Shown piece after piece: positions 8,929 through 19,483 of a stretch of 64,000 nucleotides of DNA. The stretch comes from Microbotryum silenes-acaulis (taxonomy: Eukaryota > Basidiomycota > Microbotryomycetes > Microbotryales > Microbotryaceae). The notes beneath the pieces are model-generated. The model saw nothing but the letters and a program-made list of their open reading frames with translations, made no database searches and had not been told where the DNA came from. Position 1 is the first letter of the stretch. Every line of letters begins with the position of its first letter. The translations under genes were made by a program, and so were the position numbers. The stretch covers positions 1,116,001 to 1,180,000 of the forward strand of contig QPFY01000010.1 of the NCBI GenBank assembly GCA_003665825.1, in the 5' to 3' direction.

Positions 8929-11068
8929 ATGCAGCCGAGGTCGTTTCATTCGCTTGCTCGCATTTCTCGGCTTGGTCGCTCGCCACCACCATCTGGCACT
9001 CGTCAGCCGGCGTGTTCCTCTTCGATCTCCGCTGCCTCGTTCGCGATCTGTTCCTTCCGACCTCGATCACACGCTTACCACTCCTCCTCAGCGCCCACCG
9101 CCTTGACACGTGGGCCATCACTCGATCCTTCGACGATGTCCTCCCCCGGATACGGTCAACCTCTCCCCTCGACGCATCCGCACCTCTTGGCCGAGGGGGA
9201 GCTGACACCGGGCATCAGCGCACACGAATACGAGCTACGACGGCGCACGCTCATGGACGGCCTCGACTCGGGGAGCATCGTCGTCATCGCTGGGGCTAGA
9301 CTGAAGTACGCCACGGCCAAGATATTGTGCGTGGTTCCTCTTTTTTATTATTAAAAAAAGCGGTACGCCGCACGCCTCAGCTGACCCTGGCCCCGTCACC
9401 TCGCCGATTCTGAATTTCGCGCAGCTACAAGTTTAGACAAGAATCCAACTTTTGGTGAGGGCTCCTTCATTCGGCTTGAGAAGTGATGGCTTGGCTGTTT
9501 TGCTGACTCGTGTGTGGGATGACGCTCGCAGGTACCTGACGGGGTGGGAAGAACCTGATTCGTTTCTGGTTCTCGGTTCGTTGCTTGCCACTCGTCTCGA
9601 TAAAAGTGGTCGGAAGACTGATATCGGAACCTCGGGATCTCCCACAGTCAAAGATTCGAGTTTGAAAGGATACAAGATGATCATGTTCGTACCCCCCAAG
9701 GACGCCAACGACGAAGCGTGGAACGGCCCGAGGTCAGGTCGAGAAGGCGCCTGCCAAGTTTTCGGCGCCGACGAGGCCCACGACATCGCACTTCTTTCGA
9801 CACATCTCAAAGCTATCCTCAACTCGCCGTCTTCTTCCTCGTCTTCGAATGGGTCGATATCCGTCGATCTGCCGGGTGAACCCACACCCTCGCGGCATCG
9901 ATCCTTGATCCCGTCCAAGAAGAAGAGTCTGTTCGAATACCTCGTTCCGAAAGCGAATGCGTTGGACGAGACGAGCGAAGTTCTTGAACTGCTGAGTGGA
10001 TGTGGGAGGACGGTCAAGTCGGCGAATGCGCAGGTCGAAAGGTTGAGATTGATCAAGAGCGAGGCCGAGATCAAGGTTATGACAAAAGCAGCGCAGATCT
10101 CGGCTCGAGCGCATGCCAAGGTGAGTTCCCAGCCCGAGCAAGGTGAAGCTGCCTTCCTTGCTGACATTCGATCGTTGGACAGGCCATGAGGTTCTGCGAA
10201 CCTACATCTACTTCTGCCGATGCGATCGACGAATCCTCCATCGTCGCTCACTTTGAATACCACTGCGCATTAAAAGGCTCACCACGACCGGCCTACGTCC
10301 CCGTCTGTGCCTCGGGCCCCTCGGGTCTCACAATCCACTACACATCAAATCGACTCCCCCTCCTTCCGAATCACGTCGTCAACCTCGATGCGGGCTGTGA
10401 ATACGCCGGCTACGCCTCGGACATCACCCGCACCTTCCCCGTCTCCGGGACATTTACAACCCCTCAAAAACATCTCTACGAAGTCGTCCTTCGCGTCCAA
10501 ACGGAGTGTATCAAACTCTGTACCGCCGAGAAGGGGATGACTTTGGAGGAATTGCATCGCAGGAGCGTGGATATCATGAGGGTTGAATTGACGGATTTGG
10601 GCTTCCATTTGAGAGGCGGCGATTTGGAGAGGACGCTGTACCCGCATTTCTTGACGCATCCGATTGGAATCGATTTGCATGATACGCCGGGGTTTAGTCG
10701 AGGGGAGAGGTAAGTGCGGGCGGGCTTTTCTTTTTTGCAGAGGTCGGTCACTGATGTCGATCTGGTTCGGCCCTGAACAGCATCCAAGCGGGGATGGTCA
10801 TTGTGGGTTTGGTGACGCTCGAACCCGATGTTTGGAGGGGAAGTTTACTTACATGCAGCCCATGACTCACCAGACGATCGAGCCCGGCATTTTCGTCCCA
10901 CCGCACACCTCCTTCCCCGTCGGATTCCACAACACCTCCGTCCGCGTCGAAGACGAGATCTTGGTTCGGGAGCGGGATCAAGTCATTCTCAGCGTCGATG
11001 CACCGAAGGAGGTCATCGATATCGAGAAGACTTGTCAGGGGTACTTTGATGGACTTCCGGAGCAATAG
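8929..11068 (+). CDS. ICP55: Mitochondrial intermediate-cleaving Xaa-Pro aminopeptidase (Icp55/XPNPEP3 type)
   Basis: Six exons: 8929-9326, 9425-9454, 9532-10120, 10183-10709, 10781-10802 (22 nt) and 10874-11068, giving 586 residues. The N-terminus ([17 protein letters not shown]...) is basic and Ser-rich like a mitochondrial presequence. The block [19 protein letters not shown] then marks the start of the aminopeptidase P N-domain, followed by [18 protein letters not shown]. The pita-bread metallopeptidase domain shows its metal ligands: [20 protein letters not shown] (two Asp), [12 protein letters not shown] (His), [12 protein letters not shown] (Glu) and VRVEDEILV (Glu). Icp55 trims one residue from MPP-processed mitochondrial precursors to stabilise them under the N-end rule. 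In-frame ATGs at 8842 and 8761 are other possible starts. Intron 5 contains a seemingly open frame, but only splicing restores the conserved TIEPG. Confidence 0.88.
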
Positions 11069-11219
11069 GCAGGAGGGAAATGGAGGTTGACGAGGTGCTA
11101 ATGCAATTCAGATGAAGCTGAGGAAGAGAACCGAATTAACAACAAGAAGGAGGCCCGATCGCTTTGGGAATCGAATACGAGAGATAAGGAATTCACGATT
11201 GAACCGAACATGAGAAGGC

Positions 11220-13125
11220 TTATACAGAAGAATGCTGAGTCCCATCAACGACCGACACCTGTTGTTCCCTCTGGATCGTAATCCCGCTGACCGTGCCCGC
11301 AAACTCGGGCATCGTCAGGTCATTCTGAGAATCTTCCGCCAACATGAAGGAGCTCTTCTTTGTCGACCCGGTGTGATATGACATAGTTAAGGGGGCTGGC
11401 GCGGTGAAGGTCGTTGTGGGAGATGTGCTGATGGGTGCCAAAGGTAACCAAGGGGCCCAACTCTTCACTTTAAGCGTGACCTCCGGCGAACCACTAAGCG
11501 ATCGGAACAGAATCAACACCGCAACAATGGTCGAAAGGTTCGCGTTGATCCAAGCTGCGACGATTGTCATATTTTGCACTTGGCGGTAATTGCTGCCTAG
11601 GTGAATCGGCTTCGCCGCGGACCAGAAGGAGAGGCCCGAGTTAAAGAGCAGCATGAGGGAGACGGGGATGGCCGTGAGGACTCGGTTCGTTGTAGCCCAT
11701 TCGATGAGATTTGCTTGGTGTCTGGTGGGATTAAGAAAAGGATTGGGTCAAGAATCAATTCCCGGATCGCTTGATGCATACTTACTTGATCTGACTCGTG
11801 AGCACATCATTCCCCGAGCAATTCATTTGAAAGCCAATGAACGCCGGCTCACTGGAAACCGTGCCCGCAGCGGTGTTCAACGTGATTTTCGGTGGGAAGC
11901 TGAGCCTTTGGGGTGGTCTAGCAACTCCGACTTGGATTTGGAGGCGAAGCTTGTGCGACTGGCGTTGGAGGTTCATTACCTCGACCACGGAGGCGATGAT
12001 GTACAGCTGTTGAAAAACGGGGTCGAGTAGGTCGAAGTGTCAGTGATACAATGGTAGGCGACCGTTTGAACAGGGTGCGCCACGATCCTTGAACATACGA
12101 CAAAGGTGATGGCCAATATGGAGCCCATGTAACCGAAGGAAAGTTGAGTACAGCTCGTGTAAGCTAACCCGCAGGCCAGAACCTGGTGCAGGGGCCCCAT
12201 GCCCTCGGTGAGTTGGGCAAGAAGGTTATCGGTGCCCATGCCGGGTACCCACGCTGCCGAAAGGGCTTGGAAATTGCTAAGGCATCTCCGCGCACCTGCA
12301 AAGATTTGATGAAGGTTCTGGGCCGCGATGGTGAAGCCAACGAGGGGTGGGATGATGGCTAACAGGGGCCAGGCGAGAGGGAGGAGCATGAAGCAAATTG
12401 AGACGAGGAGCGGGTCGTCCTCGTGGCGTCCGGTTCGGCGGACGAAATAGCTCGAGCAGCTCGCCCAGATCTCGGCGTATTGGCCCATAAACAAAACGAG
12501 GGGTAGGAAGCTACCGAAGTTGACGTACCACGACGAGTAGTCGGTACCGGTCGCGATTCGAGTCGTCATTGCGAGGGCGACGATGCTCAAGGCGCTGTAC
12601 ATGAACGCCCAGAAAGAGTTTTGGATAGAAATGTTGGGCATCGTAACCCTCGAGTCGATACGATGGACGAGCCAGAAGCGTCCTTGTCGGAGACGTAGAA
12701 TGAGTCCCGCTAATGCTATCATCATAGATACGATGAAAAGCGCGACGAGGCACCAGGCTTGTCTGCGGTTCGATCCAGTCGAGCGGTTACGTTAGCGTAG
12801 TCCGAGAGGTTTGGAAGGTGCTCACGGCAGAGGGTGAACTCACATGATCGGGGATCTTCCCAGTCCCGGAAAAATCAGTTGATGAGCCGCCGCGAGGACG
12901 AAACTAAACGGATTCTGATCCTCCGCAATGGCTGCAAACGTGGAGGGGCCGTCTGTGGGAACATCGGAGAGCGGAACTGGGTGACTACGAGCCCCTGTAC
13001 TGGCTACCGAGCGGGAGATATATCGTAGATAGCTCTAACTTACAACGGTTGATCCATTCGGCGGCAATCTTCTCCCCCACATTGTCTTGGAGGAGCTTGA
13101 TGAGTGCTGCCAATGGAGCAGCCAT
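11220..13125 (-). CDS. Multi-pass (about seven-TM) membrane protein, unknown family
   Basis: Five exons: 13125-13044, 12952-12844, 12762-12063, 12006-11786 and 11721-11220, giving 537 residues in one frame. The protein starts MAAPLAALIKLLQDNVGEK, with a soluble segment, then about seven hydrophobic segments. They include one starting CLVALFIVSMMIALAGL, one at FWAFMYSALSIVALAM, one at LPLAWPLLAIIPPLVGF and one near IPVSLMLLFNSGLSF. The last 110 residues are polar. The layout suggests a receptor- or sensor-like basidiomycete membrane protein, but I do not recognise a family motif and do not assign a function. The intron 3 donor (GTCGCC) is weak yet is the one that keeps frame. It lies head-to-tail upstream of nothing obvious and shares strand with the SulP gene. 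Confidence 0.7.
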
Positions 13126-13838
13126 AATGAAGAGTCGAGACGATGGAGGCGTGGCTTGGGTGTCGCGGCGGAGTTAGCTCGGAAAGAACGGCAGTGCGCA
13201 CTGATCTTGAACTTTTGGAAGCCGCGTCCGGGTCTAACCGAGCTCGGCGAACGATGAAACCGGATGTTGTATGCGTCTGGTATTGGAGGGAAAGGAGATT
13301 TAAGAGAAGAAAGAGGCAATGCTGCTCGAGTTGCCCGGTCAGGCGGAGGTTTAGCACCAGCCAATCACTGCAAAATCAAAGGTCAGAGCTCACGGAGCGC
13401 GGGCCTAGCCAACCTTTTTCGGTTAGAGGTGAAGAACGGTCTCAGTCGTTGAAGTTGCTTCTCACACCTCCCATCGGCGGGTGATCAACAACCACCGCAA
13501 CAAACCCTGAAATAGTGCCCGACGTAGATGAAGATCCGAAACTTGGTCCGTAGCGGGATCTTGAGAGTCAAGTATGGCACGGGCGGTCCGATTCTTTCCA
13601 AGTTCGGCTTTTGATGATCGTACCTCGCGCGGACTGAGCTCATCTCGAGGGTACATCCTTACCAGAAGTATATTGTTTCCGCGCATAATGAAATTATATT
13701 ACAACCAAAAGAAAACAAGGGGAACTAACTAACATGCGATCACTGCAGCCACGGCTTTTTTGGCCCAAAGAGACACGACGAGAAGTAACTGCACCATAAC
13801 CTTGAACCCTCGAGAAGAAGCACCTGATAAATCGACGC
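13126..13838. other. Intergenic between two minus-strand genes
   Basis: About 700 bp lie between the SulP stop and the start of the multi-pass membrane gene. No supported coding frame was seen. It should hold the SulP 3' UTR and the promoter of the downstream membrane-protein gene. Confidence 0.4.
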
Positions 13839-16616
13839 TCACCATTCACGACCAGCTGCCGCGGCGACGGCGGCTGCGAGATCGAGATGGAAGCGATTTG
13901 TCAAGGCAGAGACGAGAGGGCCTGTTGGAGAGAGATGCTCGCCTAATCGCTGGTCGAGGGCTCCGCCGGCCTCCTCAATGTCGGGCACCTTTGAGTTCGC
14001 ACTCGAGCTATCGTCCGAAGGGATACGACCGTTAGGTGGCGACGAAGGGAAGTGCTTCTCGTATCGTTCGATGACGGCCTCAGTACCGGCGGGGACGACG
14101 GCGGCGATTTCGAGCGGTTGGCTGCCTCGGCCTCGACCGAAGCCACCGGCGAGCAGGGCACGCTTGATCCAAGGCGAGAGAATGGACGCAAAGTGGAATT
14201 CGACTTCTTGGCCCGAATATCGCTCCAGGACACGACGAAGGTCGACTAAGTTCTGCACCGAAGTGGAGTCAATGTTGCTGATACCGGAGCAGTCGATGAC
14301 GATGGCGCGCAAGAGAGGCTTGGCCGCATTGGCGTCCGTGGCCGAGAGTTGGCCCGGGGCGAGGGCCTTCTTCTTGGAGAAGCGCAACGGTCCAGGGTCG
14401 TTCCACGGTCGCTGCGACAAGCTCAACGAGTCGTAATCGATCGCCGATCGAGTTGTCTCCTTGGCATAATCGGCGATGTGGTCGACGTAGCGACTGGCGT
14501 TGGGGTACAAGAACGACTCCTCGACGCGGTAGACGATGACACCTGGCGGCGGGGCCTCGACCTTGACGTAAGGGTTGTGCACGCCATCCTTGTTGAGAGG
14601 CACAAAGACTTCGCGCGTGATGTTGTTGTCTTCGGAGTGGATGCGAACGCGACCGAGGAAGGTTCCACGGGGCTTGGCGATGCGGTAGAGGAGCAAGGCA
14701 GCCGAGGCGGCGACGGAAGCGTAGATACCGATCTCGATCGTCGTGAAGACGGTGATGATGACGGAGCCGAAAAAGATGATGGCCTCTAGAGGGGAGACGA
14801 GCCAGAAAGAGTAGACTTGAGGAGGCGAAGCGATCAAATCACCGACTGCGTGGATGATAACGGCGGAGAGACCGGCATTGGGGATCCAGTAAAAGGCGCC
14901 GGTCAACCTGGTGATACGAAAGAACGAATGTCAGGACCTCGGGGCATAAAATAAAGGCGTGAAATGCAAGCTAGCTTACCCGTAGATGGCAATAACAACG
15001 ACAATACCCGTGATGACACCGGCCAAAGGAGTGCGCACACCAGCCTTGGACTTGATGGCCGTTCGCGAAAAGGATCCAGTGGCGGGATAGCCCCCGAAGA
15101 AGGGGGTGAAGACATTTGTGATACCAATGGCAATCAACTCTTGGTTAGGGTCGATCTTGTAGTTGTTGACTCGACCGAAAGACTTGGAGATGGCAATGTG
15201 CTCGAGCAATAGAATAATGGTCGAGACGGGCAAGAGGGGGCCGAGTTCGCTGATTAGTCCGGTGCGGAAACGAGGGACTTGCATGTTTTGGAAACCACTG
15301 GGCACGGTCTTGAGGATCGAGATATCGTAGTTGGCCGGCTTCTGGTGGCGCAAGTGGACCCAGGCGAAGAGCGTGAGGAAGATGATCGTGAGCGCCGTAC
15401 GCAAGGTGCCGACGAAGAAGGCCGTGCGCCGGATCGTGTAGGTGCGGCCGGTGCGCTCATAGTGGTTGCACACGGCGCGAACGGCGTAAAGGAAGAACAG
15501 GCCCGAGAGACCGTAAGCGGCATCGCGTTTGGTCGATGGAAGGTACTTGAACGAGTTGATGATGACCTTATACGTCGACGCACGAGTATCGAACTTGTTG
15601 GAATAGCCCATCAGACCCGCGAGCTGGCCGGCGATGATGGAGATGGCGGATCCGGTCATAAAGCCACTGACAGCCGGGGCCGAGATAAATTCGACGATCC
15701 AGCCGAGACGGAGGCCTCCGATACCAAGCACAATGATGCCGCAGATGAGCGCAAGCGTCGAGGCAATCTCTGGGGCCGAGTACTGCTTGCCAGTTGGACT
15801 GTTCTGCACGTGCTTGATAACCTTGGATACCTCGAGCGACATAACGGCGACGGGACCGATGGTGACATCCTTGGAAGTACTGAAAATCCAGTAAATCATG
15901 ACACCGACGAAAGACGAGTAAAGACCGATCTGGGGCGGGAGGGTGGCGATTTTGGCGTACGACATGGATTGAGGTACGACGACCATGCCGACGGTCAAGC
16001 CGGCAATGAGATCACCGGTGAGCCATCCCAAGTTGTAGTTAAGAATCCATTTGGTGAAGGGGAACAGGCGGTCGACATAGTGCGCGGCCTGTGGGAAGGT
16101 TGAAATGACGAGGCACGCAAGAGCACCAGTCAAGCCAAAGCAAGATACTGCGTGAGCGCGCTGCGCAGTGAAAAGGGGGTCGGTCGCGTGTCGCGCGCGT
16201 CGCCGAATCTTCGCTCTCCGACGCGACGTGCCGACACGCTTCCTCCGAGTTCCTTGGTTGTCATACACGAAAAAAGATAGCACTCACAGCACCAGGAAGG
16301 TCACTCGAGGCGGATGCAAGAGCATCTGTTAGGGGGTGTTAAGTCTACGTCAGTACGCTTTCTACCATGCCCATGCAAGGCAAATCCCACGGCCAGGCCA
16401 GGCCGGTGACCAATCATTAATCACCACTAGCCGCGGGCGAGCGCAACACGGAGGGCGTCGATGATGACATCTTCGCAAGGCCCGGGACTATTCGTGGCCA
16501 CTGAAGCACTCACCTCGGGTCGAAGCCGTCTCCGTGATGATGGGATCATGTCCAAGCCATGCGAACGCCTTTTCCTTAAAGGTCTTTTGCTGCGGTAGTT
16601 CGGTTATCGTGGCCAT
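13839..16616 (-). CDS. SulP/SLC26 anion permease with STAS domain (sulfate permease type)
   Basis: Four exons: 16616-16514, 16325-16288, 16088-14980 and 14907-13839, giving 772 residues. After a cytosolic N-terminus the SulP core begins with NYNLGWLTGDLIAGLTVGMV and the family signature VVPQSMSYAKIATLPPQIGLYS. Conserved blocks EFISAPAVSGFMTGSAISI and ATGSFSRTAIKSKAGVRTPL follow, with ten or more hydrophobic segments. The C-terminal STAS domain is visible as AIVIDCSGISNIDSTSVQNL. Fungal members import sulfate or related anions across the plasma membrane for sulfur assimilation. The exact substrate is not readable from sequence. The 38-nt exon 2 is supported by phase: it joins TASTR to DALASASSDLPGA. 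The C-terminal TGA overlaps a possible donor, so a slightly different tail cannot be excluded. Confidence 0.88.
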
Positions 16617-18224
16617 TGTGGCAGAGGCTGCGTTTGCGGGCGAGCGGCGACGGTCGATTCGGTGACGGTGACGAAAGCTGGGCGAGCGGCGACAGCTCCA
16701 AGATGCGAGTGCAGTGGTGGCACGTAGAACGAGAGGGAAGGGAAAGGGACCGACGTGGAGGAGGTGAGGGAGAAGGAAGAGAGGATCGACTTCAGATTTG
16801 AGAGGTAGGGTGCTAGGGAGGGGACCTAGTCTTGCTTTCAGCAAAACTCGCAGATCATCGACCTGACCAATCGCGCAACAGGTGCGCTGATGGGTATCGC
16901 GCTTGCGCTCAGTCGCCGGCGGATGGCGTGCTTTCGCTTCGGGGTGGATGTATGCGCTTGCAAAATGGTCGGCCCTGAACGCGCTCCGAGGATCTCGAGT
17001 CTCCAGATGAGCCTCGACCGGCCTGAGAAGCGTGACAGAATGTGAGACATGGAATCGAACTTTGAGATGCACCTCCCTGGGACTCTATAATTCAGAAGGC
17101 CTTGCACGATTCTTTGAACAGGAGAGTTCACAACAGCAGCATTGCACCTTACGAGAGCTCCGGAACCGCCTTCAACCACCTGGTATGAGTCGCCGCCGCC
17201 GCCCCCCTCTCCAGCCCAGGCTGCAGCCCGGCCCCGACCAATTCATTCTTGTCCGCTCGAAATTGGAAGGTCGAAGCACGCCTTGTTGTCGTCCGTGTGG
17301 AGAGAGCTTCCAACACCGAGCTCGATGGGACTTGTGATGATGTGCACTCGGTGCCACAGCCTACGCCCCGCTCGGTAGTCATCTCCCCACCTGCCGAATA
17401 TCTCGTTCAGAGCTGCAGTAAGGCACCTCCTCCGGCGCCGACCCCTTTAAACTACCAGGGGATCATCTCAGCGAGGTGAGCACATTGATGGCTTCACTTT
17501 CGTTGGGGAAAGGTGACAACGATTGGCAGTTCAAGCTACATTTTCCCCTGGATTTGCATTCGGCTGTCATCGCGAAGGAGTGGCGATGGTCCGGCCGCGA
17601 GTTTAGACATGGTCCGTGCATGGACGGTGGTCTGGTAACGCGGAAGGTGCAGGAGCCCTTTATGCCAGTTTTCGCCCGCGCCAAAATCGCTTTCGGGATG
17701 AGTAATGGCCAATTTGGGGAGGTCACCCTGTCTACCCAAAGTCATACCGCTGGTGGCTGGACATGGCGTGGTGCTCGAGTCATCGACCCAAGGCACAATC
17801 GATCAAAAGGATCATTGAGCTCCAACATTTACCTCATTACATCTTCGATCCTCTGAATCCATTCAATTGGGTACCGACCCTCCCGTTGCTTCAGTAACTT
17901 GCAGCAAGCCGCCGCGGAGCTCGGAGTTCCGAGTGGATCTAGGTGATAGCGGGAAAAGCTGCTGGAGCAACAGCCACCGTATCGATAATGGCGGTTTCGG
18001 GTGATAATCAGAGCTCACCCTACCTGCTGAAATGTGACAGAGCTCAATCGACAACGTGTTCGGTCTTTCCGAGGGGTGGCTCGTCGACCTCGATGTGGGG
18101 TGAACGGTCCCCTGTCCGCGCTTTCGCTTCAGATCCGCGCCGCGCCGCGCTCGGCGCTCGGCAGGGGTGGCGAAGATCAGAAGCAGTGGCGTCATTGATA
18201 TGACTCAACCAATCAGGCGCACGC

Positions 18225-18836
18225 TTGGCGCACCCCCAAGTCAGCGACGACCTCGCATACCCCTTCTGTTATTTTTTCTTCTCCATCGGCCTGGCTCGGC
18301 ACTTTGGGCCTAGCGAACGCGACAATTTTGGGACCACCTTCGGATACCTGTTACTCATGACTGGTGATGATGATTCAATCAAAGTAGTTACCTCCCGATC
18401 CGTGAGTGCTTTTCTTCCCACTTCCTCGCTTGTCCTGCTCTTGCTTGTTCGTCGTTGATCGGGTGGGACCGCCGTCTTTGATCCGCTGGTGGTGCTCGGA
18501 CTCATGCTGACCCCAAGCCCATCACTGCATGATCACCCTCACCTTCCAAAGCCTCGCGATGGGTTAAGCGACATCATCTCCCGATTCGGCCTTGCAACCT
18601 ATTACTCAATAACGGTGAGTCCACTTGTCGTGCGACGTTGCTGCCCGCACCGGTCGAACAGCAGGCGGTCGCACAGAGGAGGTCGCCTGGAGCTCCGTCG
18701 TTCTGATGGTGCTCACCTTGCCAATCGGCGACCTGGTGACTGACACTGCCACGTGTTCGATACTCTGCACTAGAATGAGGGGACCGCGAGTTTTCAATGC
18801 CGCTTCCACACTAAAGTGCAACATGATCAGACTTTG
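18225..18836 (+). pseudogene. Possible remnant of a fungal multi-pass membrane protein gene
   Basis: Three consecutive coding-like pieces can be read. One starts at MAHPQVSDD (18225) and ends at a GTGAGT-like donor. One lies around SRFGLATYYSIT, again before GTGAGT. One reads EEVAWSSVVLMVLTLPIGDL, then VTDTATCSILCTRMRG and finally NMIRL before a stop. The last piece recalls the DUF6534-type basidiomycete seven-TM proteins, where a membrane helix leads into an Arg-flanked linker. No full-length frame could be assembled and the end is cut by TGA, so it is called a degraded gene. The family resemblance is weak. Confidence 0.25.
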
Positions 18837-19030
18837 AAACGGCGCTCTGAACGTGATTAGGAAGAAGTGGGTGATCGACCTCGATTTGCCATCCAAGCCT
18901 CGGTTGACCCACTTCGCGCTCTCGGCTTGTGTTCGAATTTGGAAGAGATGATGCTGGGCGTTGGGGCATCAGGTTGAGATGCCATAGGTAGGTGTAGTGG
19001 CAGCAATGAACGCTTCCCAAGTTTTGGTAC

Positions 19031-19284
19031 GTACGCCCCGGGCGTACTTCATCCGAGGCAAGTACGCCCCACTATAGGCAGAGCGTAAGGCGTACTCGAC
19101 GCCAACGGATGTGCGGTACGCCTCGAAAAAAAACAAAAAAACAACCAGCTCCCGCTAATCTGCATGTATCGCCTTCCTTTGCCGTATGCATACTTTTTAA
19201 GTCTAGTAGAGCATGATAGAGCCAGCAGAGACGCCCATAAAGGCCCTACATTACCTGTAATACCCTGTCCGCTCCGGGGCGTAC
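19031..19284. repeat. Cluster of GTACGCC / GGCGTAC motifs with a near-perfect palindrome
   Basis: A 17-base near-palindrome (arms GTACGCCC and GGGCGTAC around one base) sits at 19031-19047. The same core recurs at 19062-19070, 19089-19095 (reverse), 19116-19122 and 19276-19284 (reverse). A related string occurs in the first ICP55 intron near 9361-9380. Function is unknown. Confidence 0.5.
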
Positions 19285-19483
19285 TATCGGGGCGACCGGG
19301 CAGGACCAACTGGCGCGCTCGTCTCGTTTTTTGTCCATAGTTTTGTCGTAGACTATTGACGGCCCCACCGGGGCACTCAACAGACATAAACCTGCGACTC
19401 TGACTCTTTACCTGTAACTCGTTTGTGTCGCGTGTCGTGAAGTTGCACTTCACGGCTCAATTGTCGCAGAAGGACTTTCCAAC

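Larger units (their letters stand above)
16617..19483. other. Gene-poor stretch with a coding-like relic and repeats
   Basis: About 2.9 kb lie between the SulP start and the lectin-like gene. Frames up to 126 residues occur but resemble nothing I know. A relic with membrane-protein character lies near 18.2-18.84 kb and a cluster of palindromic GTACGCC motifs at 19.03-19.28 kb (listed separately). A run of A (19125-19140) borders the cluster. Confidence 0.4.

Noticed and set aside
10803..10873. Open frame through ICP55 intron 5
   Set aside because: Reading through destroys the conserved metal-ligand block; splicing gives MVITIEPG as in the family.
17476..17856. 126-codon plus-strand frame in the gap after SulP
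   Set aside because: No recognisable domain, no intron structure, and competing frames on the other strand.
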